Counted from the stretch's first letter, positions 15,452 through 25,299 are shown. The stretch: DNA of 64,000 nucleotides from Aurantimonas endophytica (GCF_014196845.1 NZ_JACIEM010000003.1:310001-374000); one strand, 5' to 3'. Notes: a model not told the origin generated them from the sequence alone. Numbers and translations are program-made.

Positions 15452-15991
15452 TCAGTACTCGATGACGCCGTCCAGCGCGTAGTGCTTGATCGTCTTGCGG
15501 TTGGCGATCAGCGTGTCGATCGTCGGCTCGCCGGTCATGGCGCGGCGGATCGCGAGTTTCGTCGTCTCGTAATTGGTGCGGTAGAGATCGGCCTTGTCGA
15601 GGTTCGGGTCCTCGGCGCAGCGCGGGTCGAGCCAGATGGTGATGATCAGGCAGATCTCGCCCACGATCGCCTTCGGGATCACCCCCTCGATGACGCAGTC
15701 GACGATGGCGTCGCCCGTCGCGCCCTGCACCACGCCGCCGAGCAGCTCGACATAGGCCTCGGTGTGGATCGTCGCCTTGGTGGTCATCATCGTCGCCGGC
15801 CGCACCAGCTGGTTGAGGTCGCGCACCACGAACATGCGGGTATGGCCGACGGTCTGGCCGAGCATCGAGGCAAAGGCGTGCCCGACCGGGCCGGTGACGG
15901 CGCCGATCAGCACCTCGGGCATGGCGTCCGTCGCCTGGCCCTCGGCGGCCAGCACCGTCGCCTCGCCGGTGCGGAAGATGATGTCGGTCAT
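15452..15991 (-). CDS. Formaldehyde-activating enzyme (Fae)-family protein
   Basis: This is a 179-residue cytoplasmic protein of the Fae family. True Fae condenses formaldehyde with tetrahydromethanopterin in C1 oxidation. Family blocks seen are VLIGAVTGPVGHAFA near the N terminus, ATMMTTKATI, VIEGVIPKAIVGEICLIITIWLDP and the TNYETTKLAIRRAMTGEP region. The catalytic histidine of Fae, which sits just before the IDLIIGPRG strand, aligns here with a Met (DAMPEVLIGA). This may therefore be a Fae-like paralogue (compare Fae2/Fae3) with a changed or non-catalytic role. No other tetrahydromethanopterin-pathway gene is in the window. The gene is monocistronic and follows no obvious promoter motif. 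Confidence 0.75.
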   Translation of the reverse strand: MTDIIFRTGEATVLAAEGQATDAMPEVLIGAVTGPVGHAFASMLGQTVGHTRMFVVRDLNQLVRPATMMTTKATIHTEAYVELLGGVVQGATGDAIVDCVIEGVIPKAIVGEICLIITIWLDPRCAEDPNLDKADLYRTNYETTKLAIRRAMTGEPTIDTLIANRKTIKHYALDGVIEY

Positions 15992-16200
15992 GGATGATCC
16001 CTCTCGATGGATGCTTGGCGCCCTGCCCGCGCCTGTCGCATGTTTCGCCGCGCCGTTCGAGGGGGATCGTGCGGCAAACGCCGGCCGGCCGGGTTGCCAC
16101 GACGGGCGCGCGCGCGAAGATGATCCGATATTGCCGCCCGGCGCCGTGCGGCTTACCTTGCGGAAGACGGCGCGGAAGCCGGGGAGCGGGGAAGCAGGCC

Positions 16201-16596
16201 ATGGACGCCCGTGAGGCTCAGGAGAAATCGCCGTCGCAGTTGATCGACGAACGGATCGCCGAACTCGGCGACTGGCGCGGCGCCCTGCTCGCCCGGCTGC
16301 GGGCGCTGGTCCTGAATGCCGACCCGGACATCGTCGAGGAGTGGAAATGGCGCGGCGTGCCGACCTGGACGCATGACGGCATCGTCTGCACCGGCGAGAC
16401 CTATAAGGCGGTGGTCAAGATGACCTTCTTCAAAGGCGCCGCCCTCGACGACCCGGCCGGGCTCTTCAACGCCAGCCTCGACGGCAACGCCCGCCGCGCC
16501 ATCGACTTTGCCCAGGGCGCCGCGATCGACGAGCCCGCCCTCGTCGCCCTCGTCCGCGCCGCCGTCGCCCTCAACACGGCCGGCCGCCGCAAGTGA
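16201..16596 (+). CDS. DUF1801 domain-containing protein
   Basis: This is a 131-residue cytoplasmic protein of the DUF1801 (YdhG-like) family. The N-terminal half has the characteristic helix with LRALVLNADPDIVEEWKWRGVPTW, followed by a beta strand VVKMTFFKGAAL and the NASLDGNARRAIDF segment. The fold is related to a small TATA-binding-like barrel, but the biochemical role is unknown. The start at 16201 follows a purine-rich GGGGAAG sequence. It is flanked by the divergent fae-like gene and the Hsp70-like gene, with no clear operon. Confidence 0.8.
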   Translation: MDAREAQEKSPSQLIDERIAELGDWRGALLARLRALVLNADPDIVEEWKWRGVPTWTHDGIVCTGETYKAVVKMTFFKGAALDDPAGLFNASLDGNARRAIDFAQGAAIDEPALVALVRAAVALNTAGRRK

Positions 16597-16733
16597 CCTG
16601 ACCCGGCCGGGCGGCCGCGGCTTCCCAACCGCCGCCGCCTCGGCTATACGGGCCGCCGCTCACCCATAAGCTGCACCCTGCCCGCCCCTCACGGCGCGGC
16701 GACGCCGTGGCTTTGTCCCTCCGCGAGGTTTCC

Positions 16734-18002
16734 ATGAAGCTCTATCCCGGGCTCGATTTCGGCACGACCAATTCGACCCTGGCGCTCGCCGGCCGCGGAG
16801 CTTCGCCGCGGCTCGTGGCGCTGGAGGGCGAGCACGTGACGATCCCCTCGGCTTTGTTCTACAGCCTCGAGGACGGCCAGACCTATTTCGGCCGGGCCGC
16901 GGTGTTCGAATATGTCGACGGCGCCGAGGGCCGCTTCATGCGGGCGCTGAAGTCGATCCTCGGCACGTCGCTGATGCAGGAAAAGACCGCCGTCGGCCGC
17001 CAGCGCCTGAGCTTCCAGGAGCTGATCGGCCATTTCCTGCGGCACCTGCGCGTCAAGCTGGAGGCCGAGGCCGCCAATGACGCCGGCGTCGTCGCCGATC
17101 AAATCGTGCTCGGCCGGCCGGTGCATTTCGTCGACGAGGACGCGGGCGCCGACCGCGAGGCCGAGGGCCAGCTCGAGGCCGCCGCCCGGGCGGAAGGTTT
17201 TCGCCACATCGAGTTCCAGTTCGAACCGGTCGCCGCGGCGCTGTATTTCGAGCGCCAGGTGAATGCCGAGCAGCTGGCGCTGGTCGTCGACATCGGCGGC
17301 GGCACCTCGGATTTCTCGGTCGTGCGGCTGTCGCCGGAGCGGGCGAAGGCCAGCGACCGCCGCAGCGACATCCTGGCCTCGACCGGCGTCCATGTCGGCG
17401 GCACGGATTTCGACCGGCTGCTGTCGATCGCCGAGATGATGCCGCATTTCGGCCTGGGGTCGGAAACCGCCGACGGCAAGCGCCGGCTGCCGGTCTGGTA
17501 CTTCAACGACATGGCCACCTGGCACCGGATCAACACGCTCTACACGCCGAAGATCCTGCGCGACATCGGCCAGATGAAGAAGGAAGCCGCCGAGCCGGAA
17601 AAGCTCGCCCGCTTCGAGCATCTTTTGTCTCACCGCTCCGGCCATCGCCTCGCCGGCGCCGTGGAAGCCGCCAAGATCGCACTGAGCGCCGAGGACGAGA
17701 CGCTGATCAAGCTGGAGGAGCGAGGCCTCAGCCTTGCCGCGCCGGCGTCGCGGCAGCGCTTCGACGATGCGACGGGGGATCTCGTCGGCCGCATCGAGGG
17801 CGCCATCGATGCGGCCTTGGCCGAGGCGGGTGTCGCGGCGGAAGCGATCGAGACGGTGATCCTGACCGGCGGCGGCGCGCAGGTGCCTGCCGTCGCGGCG
17901 GCGGCCACCGGCCGCTTTCCGAACGCGCGCGTCGCCCGCTCCGATGCCTTCGGCTCGGTCGGCCTCGGCCTTGCGATCGACGCAGCCCGGCGCTTTGCCT
18001 GA
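16734..18002 (+). CDS. Hsp70-family protein, YegD-like
   Basis: This is a 422-residue actin-fold ATPase of the Hsp70/DnaK superfamily lacking the substrate-binding domain, like E. coli YegD. The phosphate-1 loop is LDFGTTNST at the N terminus, the adenosine/phosphate-2 segment is LVVDIGGGTSDFSVV (around 185), and GGTDFDRLL and VILTGGGAQVPAV (C-terminal adenosine motif) are present. It is presumably a cytoplasmic chaperone-like ATPase of unknown client. The ATG at 16734 is preferred over an earlier in-frame start because MKLYPGLDFGTTN matches the family N terminus. It is probably monocistronic. Confidence 0.88.
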   Translation: MKLYPGLDFGTTNSTLALAGRGASPRLVALEGEHVTIPSALFYSLEDGQTYFGRAAVFEYVDGAEGRFMRALKSILGTSLMQEKTAVGRQRLSFQELIGHFLRHLRVKLEAEAANDAGVVADQIVLGRPVHFVDEDAGADREAEGQLEAAARAEGFRHIEFQFEPVAAALYFERQVNAEQLALVVDIGGGTSDFSVVRLSPERAKASDRRSDILASTGVHVGGTDFDRLLSIAEMMPHFGLGSETADGKRRLPVWYFNDMATWHRINTLYTPKILRDIGQMKKEAAEPEKLARFEHLLSHRSGHRLAGAVEAAKIALSAEDETLIKLEERGLSLAAPASRQRFDDATGDLVGRIEGAIDAALAEAGVAAEAIETVILTGGGAQVPAVAAAATGRFPNARVARSDAFGSVGLGLAIDAARRFA

Positions 18003-18079
18003 GAGCTCCGCCCGGCTGGCGGGATGACATGCCCGCCCGACATGCTATCACCGGCCCGAACACAGAGGAGGGAGATCCC

Positions 18080-18505
18080 ATGCTGACACTCGACAAGGCC
18101 CGCATCATCATCGCCGAAGCGTTGAAGACCGGCGCCACCAACGGCTGCAAGCCGTTCACCGTGGCCGTGCTCGATGCCAGCGGCGCCCTCGTCGCGCTGG
18201 AGCGGTCGGACGGATCGTCGCGCATGCGCCCGGACATCGCCATGGGCAAGGCCAATGGCGCCATCGCGCTGGGTATGGGCTCGCGGGCGATCTGGAAGCG
18301 CGCCGAGGAACAGCCCTATTTCATCCAGTCGATGAATGCCCTGGCCAGGGGCGTGCTCGTACCGGTGCCGGGCGGCGTCCTGGTCCGCGGTCCGGGCAAT
18401 GCCATCCTCGGCGCCGTCGGCATCACCGGCGACACCTCCGACAATGACGAGATCTGCGCGATTGCCGGTATCGAGGCCGCCGGCTTCACCGCCGACGGCG
18501 GCTGA
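18080..18505 (+). CDS. GlcG/HbpS-family heme-binding-like protein
   Basis: This is a 141-residue protein of the GlcG/HbpS (DUF336) family. It shows the typical order LDKARIIIAEAL, FTVAVLDASGALVALERSDGSSRMRPDIAMGKANGA, a central PGGVLVR and a C-terminal GAVGITGDTSDNDEICAIAGIEAAG. Some members bind haem and sense redox stress; others are associated with glycolate or sugar catabolism. No signal peptide is seen. The ATG at 18080 follows GGAGGGAGA, a strong ribosome site. Genomic context (Hsp70-like, MsrA, Dps) is mildly suggestive of stress physiology. Confidence 0.8.
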   Translation: MLTLDKARIIIAEALKTGATNGCKPFTVAVLDASGALVALERSDGSSRMRPDIAMGKANGAIALGMGSRAIWKRAEEQPYFIQSMNALARGVLVPVPGGVLVRGPGNAILGAVGITGDTSDNDEICAIAGIEAAGFTADGG

Positions 18506-18635
18506 TCACGGTGCTTTGAGCGCGCGCCTGAAACCTTTCGGGCGCCCTCACCGAAGCTTGTCTTGAGCGGCGGCATCAGGCGCCGCAGCTATATTGCCGG
18601 ACAGGTCCGGCGATGGACAGGCAAGGAGTGCGGAA

Positions 18636-19271
18636 ATGACGAAGCGGACGGGTTGGCGCTGGGCGGGACTGTTCGGCGCCGCGGGACTGGCGATGGCCGG
18701 CGGGCTTGCCCCGGCGGGCGTCGCTGCGCAGGGCACGGCGACGGCGACGGCGATCTTCGCGGGCGGCTGCTTCTGGTGCGTCGAGAGCGATTTCGACCAC
18801 CTGGCCGGCGTCACCGGCACGACATCCGGCTATATCGGCGGCGAAAACGCCAATCCGACCTACGAGAACCATCCGGGTCACGTCGAGGCGGTGCGGGTCA
18901 CCTACGACCCCGCCCGCGTCAGCTACGACCAGTTGCTCGACGTGTTCTGGCACTCGGTCGACCCGACCGACGCCGGCGGCCAGTTCTGCGACCGCGGCCA
19001 TGCCTACACGACGGCGATCTTCGCCCCCGATGCTGCGCAACTGCAGGCGGCCAAGGCGTCGAAGGCCACGATCGCGAAGGAACTCCCGCAGGTGGTCACG
19101 CCCATCGCGACGGCTCCGACCTTCTGGCCGGCGGAGGACTACCACCAGGATTATTACAAGAAGAACCCGATCCGGTATAAGTACTACCGCTATTCGTGCG
19201 GTCGCAATGCCCGGGTCAAGGAGGTCTGGGGCGACAAGGCCTACAAGGGAATCAAGGACGCGGTCGGCTAG
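18636..19271 (+). CDS. msrA: Exported peptide methionine-S-sulfoxide reductase MsrA
   Basis: This is a 211-residue MsrA with an N-terminal signal peptide (about residues 1-32: basic start, hydrophobic core, AGVAAQ), so it should work in the periplasm. The catalytic motif GCFWC is at residues 44-48. The GYIGGENANPTYENHPGHVEAVRV, FDRGHAYTTAIF-like and AEDYHQDYYKKN blocks are intact. A further Cys in YSCGRN near the C terminus is the likely resolving residue. The ATG at 18636 follows AAGGAG. Export of MsrA outside the MsrPQ system is less common and points to repair of envelope proteins. Confidence 0.93.
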   Translation: MTKRTGWRWAGLFGAAGLAMAGGLAPAGVAAQGTATATAIFAGGCFWCVESDFDHLAGVTGTTSGYIGGENANPTYENHPGHVEAVRVTYDPARVSYDQLLDVFWHSVDPTDAGGQFCDRGHAYTTAIFAPDAAQLQAAKASKATIAKELPQVVTPIATAPTFWPAEDYHQDYYKKNPIRYKYYRYSCGRNARVKEVWGDKAYKGIKDAVG

Positions 19272-19446
19272 CGAGGCGCTCGTTCGTCAGGGCCGGAACA
19301 TGCGGTTGCCGGTGAGCGACTGCACGGATGCCACGGAAATGGTCGCAGATGGAACCGTTCCCTGCCGCTGGGATTACCGGAAGACGATTTCCCGGCGCGC
19401 TGCCTTAGCGGCGATCGCCTTCCCCAGACGCCCGAAGGAGACGCTT

Positions 19447-19971
19447 GTGGCCAAGGACAAGACACCCAAGAACGCCGGTAACGGCAAGACCCAGATGCAC
19501 AAGACCATGAACCCGATTTCGGAGAATATCCGCGGGGCCATGGTCGAACTGCTGCAGGCCCATCTCGGCACGGCGATCGACATCACCTACCAGACCAAGC
19601 AGGCCCACTGGAACGTCAAGGGCATGAACTTCATCGCCGTGCACGAGCTGTTCGACGACCTGCATGACCTGACCGAAGGCTATGTCGACGACATCGCCGA
19701 GCGCCTGACGGCGATCGGCGGCCAGGCCCACGGCACGGTCCAGGCATCGGTGCAGAACTCGCTGCTCGACGCCTACCCGCTGGACCTCGTCAAGTCGGAG
19801 GATCATCTGCGCCGCCTGACCGAGAGCTACGCCAAGTGGAGCGCGGCGGTCGAGAAGGGCATCGAGGAAGCCTCGGAAGCCGGCGACCCTTTGACCGAGG
19901 ATCTCCTGACCGGCATCGGCCGCGGCCTCGACAAGTCGATCTACTTCATGGAGAGCCATTTCCAGGGCTGA
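19447..19971 (+). CDS. dps: Dps/ferritin-like DNA-protection protein
   Basis: This is a 174-residue Dps. The inter-subunit ferroxidase ligands are intact at His54 (AHWNVKG), His66, Asp81 and Glu85 (DDIAERL), with spacing 12/15/4 as in E. coli Dps. The Lys-rich N terminus (AKDKTPKNAGNGK) could contact DNA. The GTG start at 19447 is favoured by an AAGGAG site seven bases upstream; an ATG at 19495 or 19507 would remove the basic tail. A perfect stem-loop follows the stop codon. It oxidises Fe2+ with H2O2 and stores iron in a 12-mer. Confidence 0.92.
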   Translation: MAKDKTPKNAGNGKTQMHKTMNPISENIRGAMVELLQAHLGTAIDITYQTKQAHWNVKGMNFIAVHELFDDLHDLTEGYVDDIAERLTAIGGQAHGTVQASVQNSLLDAYPLDLVKSEDHLRRLTESYAKWSAAVEKGIEEASEAGDPLTEDLLTGIGRGLDKSIYFMESHFQG

Positions 19972-19991
19972 TCGAGGCGCCGGAATTGGGC

Positions 19992-20019
19992 GGAAAAGGC
20001 GGCTTTGGCCGCCTTTTCC
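19992..20019. terminator. Bidirectional terminator between dps and tal
   Basis: A perfect 12-bp stem, 19992-20003 with 20008-20019, has a TTTG loop. The A4/T4 runs in its arms allow it to work in both directions for the convergent dps and tal genes. Confidence 0.85.
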
Positions 20020-20035
20020 TTGTCTGGTATTGGTC

Positions 20036-20689
20036 TCAGCCGATCGTCTGGCCGCTCTTCTTCCAGTCGGCGAGGAAGTTTTCCAGGCCCTTGTCGGTCA
20101 GCGGGTGCTTGACCAGCGCCTTGAGCGTCGCCGGCGGCACGGTCGCGACGTCGGCGCCGATCAGCGCAGCTTCGCGGACATGGTTGAGCGTCCGGATCGA
20201 CGCGGCGAGAATCTCGGTGTCGAATTCGTAGTTGTCGTAGATGCGCCGGATGTCGGCGATTAGCGCCATGCCGTCGAGATTGATATCGTCCAGCCGCCCG
20301 ATGAAGGGCGAGATGAAGGTGGCACCGGCCTTGGCGGCGAGCAGGGCTTGGACGGCCGAGAAGCAGAGCGTCACGTTGACCATGTGGCCTTCGCCGGAGA
20401 GTTCCTTGCAGGCCTTGAGGCCGGCCAGCGTCAGCGGCACCTTGATGCAGACATTGTCGGCGATCTCGGCCAGGATCCGGCCCTCGCGGATCATTTCGTC
20501 GGCCTCGAGGGCCGTAACCTCGGCGGAAACCGGCCCTTCTGTGACGTCGCAGATTTCGGCGACGATGTCCCGCATCGGGCGGCCTGCCTTGGTGATCAGC
20601 GACGGATTGGTGGTGACGCCGTCGATCAGGCCTGCGTCCTGCAGTTCACGGATCTCGGCGATGTCGGCGGTGTCGACGAAGAATTTCAT
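20036..20689 (-). CDS. tal: Transaldolase (small, TalC/FSA-type)
   Basis: This is a 217-residue TIM-barrel transaldolase of the short fructose-6-phosphate aldolase/TalC group. The Schiff-base lysine is Lys83 in [56 protein letters not shown] and ASIRTLNHV are all family signatures. It interconverts sedoheptulose-7-P plus glyceraldehyde-3-P with erythrose-4-P plus fructose-6-P in the cytoplasm. Placement next to priA and upstream of the atp operon is a conserved rhizobial arrangement. It is convergent with dps across a shared terminator. Confidence 0.93.
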   Translation of the reverse strand: MKFFVDTADIAEIRELQDAGLIDGVTTNPSLITKAGRPMRDIVAEICDVTEGPVSAEVTALEADEMIREGRILAEIADNVCIKVPLTLAGLKACKELSGEGHMVNVTLCFSAVQALLAAKAGATFISPFIGRLDDINLDGMALIADIRRIYDNYEFDTEILAASIRTLNHVREAALIGADVATVPPATLKALVKHPLTDKGLENFLADWKKSGQTIG

Positions 20690-20872
20690 GGCTTGCCTCA
20701 CGGAGTTCGAATGCTGACGCGTCCTTACCAGTCTTTGGCAGTGCCGCGCCATACGCGAACAGGTCGACGCGCCGTCGATGTTTCCGAGACGGCTGCCGAT
20801 CCCTACACTTAGGGGACAATCCGCTCGCACCGATTCGCCGCGTCCGTCCGGCACGCCAGCCCTGGGGCCGTC

Positions 20873-23059
20873 TTGCATCCTGTCGACCAGCTCTTTGCCA
20901 TCCGGACCGTGCCGGTGCTCGTGCCGTTGCCGGCGGAGCGGCCCTATTCCTATGCCGTGCCCGACGGGATGGCGGTGGTGCCGGGGTCGATCGTGCAGGT
21001 GCCGCTCGGCCCGCGTCAGGTCGCCGGCGTGGTGTGGGACGGCGAGACCGACGCGGTCGATCCGAAGAAGCTGCGCTCGATCACCAAGGTCTTCGATTGC
21101 CCGCCGCTGGACAGCGCGATGCGCCGTTTCATCGACTGGGTCGCCGACTATACGCTCTCGCCGCCCGGCCTCGTGGCGCGAATGGCACTGCGGGCGCCCG
21201 CCGCCTTCGACCCCGAAGCGCTGATCGAGGGCATCGAGGCGACCGGCGTTGCCCCGGAGCGGCTGACCGACGCCCGCCGGCGGGTGATGGAGTCCGCCGC
21301 GGAGATACCGATCTGGACCCGGTCGGGCCTCGCGCATGCGGCCGGCGTGACGCCCTCGGTCGTCGACGGTTTGCTGAAGCAGGGCGTTTTCCAGAGCGTT
21401 CGTCTTGCGCCACCGCCAGCCGTCGCCCTGCCGGACACGACCTACGGGCGGGCGGCGCTGAGCCCCGACCAGGCGGCAGCGGCCACGGCGCTGGTCGCCC
21501 GGGGCGACGGCTTTTCCACCACGCTGCTCGAAGGCGTCACCGGCTCGGGCAAGACCGAGGTGTATTTCGAGGCCGTCGCCGCGGCGCTCGACAAGGGCAA
21601 GCAGGTGCTTATCCTGCTGCCGGAAATCGCCCTGACGCAGAGCTTCATCGACCGCTTCCACGCCCGCTTCGGCGCGCCGCCCGCCGAATGGCACTCCGAT
21701 GTGCCGCCGCGCCGGCGCGAGCAGATCTGGCGCCAGCTGGCGGAAGGCCGGATCCGCGTCGTCGCCGGGGCGCGCTCGGCGCTGTTCCTGCCGTTCCAGG
21801 ACCTTGGCCTCGTCGTCGTCGACGAAGAGCACGACCCTGCCTACAAGCAGGAGGACCGGATCTTCTACCATGCGCGCGACATGGCGGTGGTGCGCGGCGC
21901 GCTCGGCGGATTTCCGGTGATCCTCGCCTCGGCGACGCCCTCGGTCGAGAGCCGCGTCAACGCCGCCGACGGCCGCTACGGCCATGTCAGGCTTGCCGGG
22001 CGCTTTGCCGAAGCGGCATTGCCCGACCTGTCGCTGGTCGACATGCGGCTCGCGCCGCCGGCGCGCGGCCGCTTCGTCTCGCCGGTCCTGTTGACGGCGA
22101 TCGGCGAGACCGTGGCGCGCGGCGAGCAGGCATTGCTGTTCCTCAACCGCCGCGGCTACGCGCCGCTGACACTGTGCCGGGTCTGCGGCCATCGTTTCCA
22201 GTGCCCCGACTGCTCGACCTGGCTGGTCGATCACCGGCTGCGCGGCCAGCTTCAGTGTCACCATTGCGGCTTTGCCGTGCCGCGTCCGGAAGCCTGCCCC
22301 GAATGCGGCACGCTCGATCATCTCGTCGCCTGCGGTCCCGGCGTCGAGCGGATTGCCGAGGAGATGCTGGCAACCTTCCCCGAAGCCAGGACGATCCTTT
22401 TGTCCTCCGACCTGCCCGGCGGGGCGCGGCGGCTGCGGCGGGAGCTCGACGCCATCGCCGAGGGCGAGGCCGATATCGTCATCGGCACCCAGCTGGTCGC
22501 CAAGGGGCATCATTTCCCGCTGATGACGCTGGTCGGCGCGGTCGACGCCGATCTCGGCCTTGCCAACGGCGACCCGCGTGCCGCCGAGCGCACGTTCCAG
22601 CTGCTGCATCAGGTGACCGGCAGGGCGGGACGCAGCGGCGGCCGCAAGAGCCGCGGCATGATCCAGACCTGGCAGCCGGAACACCCGGTCATGCGGGCGA
22701 TCGCCTCGGGAGACGCGGCGCGCTTCTACGAGCGCGAGATCGCCGAACGGCAGCGTGCCGGCCTGCCGCCCTTCGGCCGCCTCGCCAGCGTCATCGTCTC
22801 CGCCAACACGCGCCGCGAGGCCGAGGAATACGCCCGGCTGCTGCGCCGCGCAGCGCCCGAGGACCCGGCGATCGAGGTGCTCGGCCCCGCCGAGGCGCCG
22901 CTCGCGGTGCTGCGCGGACGGCACCGCTTCCGGCTGCTGGTTCACTCGCCAAGCCGCGCGCCGGTGCAGGGATTCCTGCGTGCGACGCTCGCCGCGGCGC
23001 CGCGGCCGCGCGGATCGGTGCAGATGCAGATCGACGTGGACCCGCAGAGCTTTCTGTGA
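20873..23059 (+). CDS. priA: Primosomal protein N' (replication restart helicase PriA)
   Basis: This is a 728-residue SF2 DNA helicase. An N-terminal 3' DNA-binding domain (1-105) is followed by Walker A GVTGSGKT (221-228), DEEH (motif II) and ILASATPS (motif III). The zinc-binding region has eight cysteines ([13 protein letters not shown] ... CHHCG ... CPECG), and motif V is [12 protein letters not shown]. PriA loads DnaB at collapsed forks. The first in-frame start is a TTG at 20873 with GGGG upstream; no ATG occurs before residue 33, so TTG is accepted. It is divergent from tal. Confidence 0.95.
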   Translation: MHPVDQLFAIRTVPVLVPLPAERPYSYAVPDGMAVVPGSIVQVPLGPRQVAGVVWDGETDAVDPKKLRSITKVFDCPPLDSAMRRFIDWVADYTLSPPGLVARMALRAPAAFDPEALIEGIEATGVAPERLTDARRRVMESAAEIPIWTRSGLAHAAGVTPSVVDGLLKQGVFQSVRLAPPPAVALPDTTYGRAALSPDQAAAATALVARGDGFSTTLLEGVTGSGKTEVYFEAVAAALDKGKQVLILLPEIALTQSFIDRFHARFGAPPAEWHSDVPPRRREQIWRQLAEGRIRVVAGARSALFLPFQDLGLVVVDEEHDPAYKQEDRIFYHARDMAVVRGALGGFPVILASATPSVESRVNAADGRYGHVRLAGRFAEAALPDLSLVDMRLAPPARGRFVSPVLLTAIGETVARGEQALLFLNRRGYAPLTLCRVCGHRFQCPDCSTWLVDHRLRGQLQCHHCGFAVPRPEACPECGTLDHLVACGPGVERIAEEMLATFPEARTILLSSDLPGGARRLRRELDAIAEGEADIVIGTQLVAKGHHFPLMTLVGAVDADLGLANGDPRAAERTFQLLHQVTGRAGRSGGRKSRGMIQTWQPEHPVMRAIASGDAARFYEREIAERQRAGLPPFGRLASVIVSANTRREAEEYARLLRRAAPEDPAIEVLGPAEAPLAVLRGRHRFRLLVHSPSRAPVQGFLRATLAAAPRPRGSVQMQIDVDPQSFL

Positions 23060-23097
23060 CAAATCCGCGGGTCAGGAGACCGCTCGAGGAGACGGGA

Positions 23098-23670
23098 ATG
23101 GCCAGGCTCGTGAGAGGTTTGCCGCTGATGCTGGCGACGGTGCTCGCTTTCGGCCTTTGGGCCGAGGCGGTGGCACAGCAGCCGAGCGCCAACATGCCGG
23201 TCGAGAACTCGCCCTTCATCCTGCCGCCACCCGGGCAGGACCAGGGCAATGTGGCACCGCAGACGCCCCGCGGCCTGAAACTCGGCCTGCTGCACTGGCA
23301 CCCGATCGCCAGCCGCTGCAACTTCGTCGATTCCGGCGCCGACAAGGATACTAGCGGCGCCGACGACCCCTGGCCACTCGTCTTCGTGACCATGATGGAG
23401 ACCGGCAGCACCGGCAATACCGGCCTCGAGCGCGGCTATGTCATGGCCAACGGCCTGATCCGCGAGCTGGAGAAGGGCAAGACGGCGGCGGACAGGGACG
23501 GCAGCGTCGTGACCGTGTGGCGCTCGGCGGGCGAGCCGCGCATCAACGTCAACGTCAATCTTCGCGAGGCCCGCGGCGTCGGCGACGATGCCCGCTATTT
23601 CGGGTCGATGACGGTATTCTGGGGCGACAAGCGGGAAACCGTCGCGATCGCCGGCGAGTGCCGGAACTAA
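23098..23670 (+). CDS. Predicted secreted protein, function unknown
   Basis: This is a 190-residue protein with a clear Sec signal peptide (MARLVRGLPLMLATVLAFG ... AEAVAQ, about residues 1-26). The mature part starts with a Pro-rich segment (FILPPPGQDQ) and continues as a mixed alpha/beta domain with two cysteines, one in ASRCNFVDSG and one four residues from the end, which could be disulphide-linked. It starts 38 bases after priA with a GAGGAGACGGGA ribosome site, so it may be co-transcribed. I do not recognise a family. Confidence 0.7.
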   Translation: MARLVRGLPLMLATVLAFGLWAEAVAQQPSANMPVENSPFILPPPGQDQGNVAPQTPRGLKLGLLHWHPIASRCNFVDSGADKDTSGADDPWPLVFVTMMETGSTGNTGLERGYVMANGLIRELEKGKTAADRDGSVVTVWRSAGEPRINVNVNLREARGVGDDARYFGSMTVFWGDKRETVAIAGECRN

Positions 23671-23817
23671 AGCAAGCGATCCGCGCTTCTGGTCGGCTGC
23701 GCGCCCCTGTGCCCGCAGCCGAAGATCCGTCTGCTATTGTACGCTGCGAGCGTTTAGAGGTCGTACCACGATGAGCGAGTGCACTGCGCATGACTGCTGC
23801 GGGCGCGAGGCAGCGCG

Positions 23818-24807
23818 ATGAGCGTCGGCCTTCTTGCCCTGCTCGACGATGTCGCGGCGCTCGCCCGCATGGCCGCCACGCAGCTGGACGACGTCGCCGC
23901 CCAGGCCACCAAGGCCGGGGCCAAGGCTGCTGGCGTCGTCATCGACGACGCGGCGGTGACACCCGGCTACGTCGTCGGTTTCGCCGCCTCGCGGGAAGTG
24001 CCCATCGTCGCCAAGATCGCCCTCGGCTCGCTGCGCAACAAGCTGATCTTCCTGCTGCCCGGCGCGCTCGTCCTCAGTTTCTTCGCCCCCTGGGCGATCA
24101 CGCCGCTGCTGATGCTCGGCGGCTTTTACCTCGCCTACGAGGGGGCGGAGAAGGTCTACGAGAAGCTCTTCCCCCACAAGGCGCACGCCCACGAGGAGAA
24201 GGTCGATTCGGCGGCCGCCGTCAGCCTGACCGTCGCCGAGGATCGCCGGGTGGCGAGCGCCATCAAGACCGACTTCATCCTGTCCGCCGAGATCATGGCG
24301 ATCACGCTGGCGGGCCTGCCGGAAGGCAGCAGCCTCTGGATGCAGGCGATCATCCTCGCCGTGGTCGGCATCGGCGTCACCGTCGTCGTCTACGGCGCCG
24401 TCGCGCTGATCGTGAAGGCCGACGATGCGGGCCTCGCCATGTCCAGGAACGGCACGACGAACGTCTTCGGCAGCCTGGTGCGCGGCGTCGGTCGCGGGCT
24501 CGTCGTCGGCATGCCGGTGTTTCTCAAGGTTCTGACCGTCGTCGGCACCGCCGCCATGGTCTGGGTCGGCGGCGGCATCCTCGTGCACGGGTTGGAGCAT
24601 TACGGCATCGACTTCCTGGCGCACGGCATCGAGGTGGTCGCCGAGGCCGCGGCGCACGCCGTGCCGGCAGCTGCGGGCATCGTCCATTGGATCGTCACCG
24701 CTGCGGGATCGGGCGTCGTGGGGCTGATCGCCGGCGGGCTGCTGATCCCGATCGTCGGCGGAGTCCTCGCGCCCGCCTGGCTCTGGGTGAACGCGCAGCG
24801 CGCCTGA
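23818..24807 (+). CDS. DUF808 family inner-membrane protein (YedI-like)
   Basis: This is a 329-residue integral membrane protein of the DUF808/YedI family. The N terminus MSVGLLALLDDVAALARMAA and the following DDVAAQATKAGAKAAGVVIDDAAVTPGYV are the family hallmark. A membrane core has segments around residues 78-107, 155-200, 230-260 and 290-322, and an HKAHAHEEK loop lies near residue 120. Function is unknown; a transporter-like role is often supposed. The next gene on the strand encodes a small membrane protein. Confidence 0.88.
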   Translation: MSVGLLALLDDVAALARMAATQLDDVAAQATKAGAKAAGVVIDDAAVTPGYVVGFAASREVPIVAKIALGSLRNKLIFLLPGALVLSFFAPWAITPLLMLGGFYLAYEGAEKVYEKLFPHKAHAHEEKVDSAAAVSLTVAEDRRVASAIKTDFILSAEIMAITLAGLPEGSSLWMQAIILAVVGIGVTVVVYGAVALIVKADDAGLAMSRNGTTNVFGSLVRGVGRGLVVGMPVFLKVLTVVGTAAMVWVGGGILVHGLEHYGIDFLAHGIEVVAEAAAHAVPAAAGIVHWIVTAAGSGVVGLIAGGLLIPIVGGVLAPAWLWVNAQRA

Positions 24808-24903
24808 ACGAACCGGGAAGGCGCGGCCTTGCCAGCTTCCGGCAGGGCGGCCATGCCTTTATAAGCGGCCCGCATCCCGCCCTGCCCTCCGATCGGTATA
24901 TCG

Positions 24904-25299
24904 ATGAACATCCCCCTGCCGCAGACCACTGCCGACATGCTGCCCTTCGTGGCGGCGCTGGTTACCATGCTGTTCGGACTGGTCGCGCTGTTCGCGCCGC
25001 GACTGACGCTGCGCGCGTTGCGCCTGACGACGGCGGACCGCCATCCCGAGGCGGTGGGCGAATCGCGCGCGACCATCGCCGGCTTCTGGCTCGGCGTCGG
25101 ACTGGTCTCGGCGGCGTTCTACGACCAGCCCTTCGTCCAGATGGCGCTCGGCGCGGGCTGGCTGTTCACCGGTTTCGGCCGCCTCGTCTCGATCCTCTCC
25201 GACCGCGGCGCAACGGTCTACAACTGGCTGTTCCTGGCGCTGAATCTGTTGCTGGCGCTGATGTCGCTGGCGCCGGTCTTCGGGCTGGTCAGCAGCTGA
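24904..25299 (+). CDS. Small four-helix membrane protein (DUF4345-like)
   Basis: This is a 131-residue protein with about four transmembrane helices (roughly 12-32, 58-75, 79-97 and 106-127) and short loops. The layout and the AGFWLGVGLVSAAFY and GAGWLFTGFGRLVSILSDRG segments resemble the DUF4345 group of small alphaproteobacterial membrane proteins, but I am not certain of the family. It lies between the DUF808 gene and the atp promoter. No function can be given. Confidence 0.65.
   Translation: MNIPLPQTTADMLPFVAALVTMLFGLVALFAPRLTLRALRLTTADRHPEAVGESRATIAGFWLGVGLVSAAFYDQPFVQMALGAGWLFTGFGRLVSILSDRGATVYNWLFLALNLLLALMSLAPVFGLVSS

Noticed and set aside
20036-23062. About 1000-codon open frame on the minus strand across priA and tal
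   Set aside because: Only its last part (tal) is real. The rest is antisense to priA, rich in Arg/Ala/Gly with no family signature, a common effect of high GC at third codon positions.
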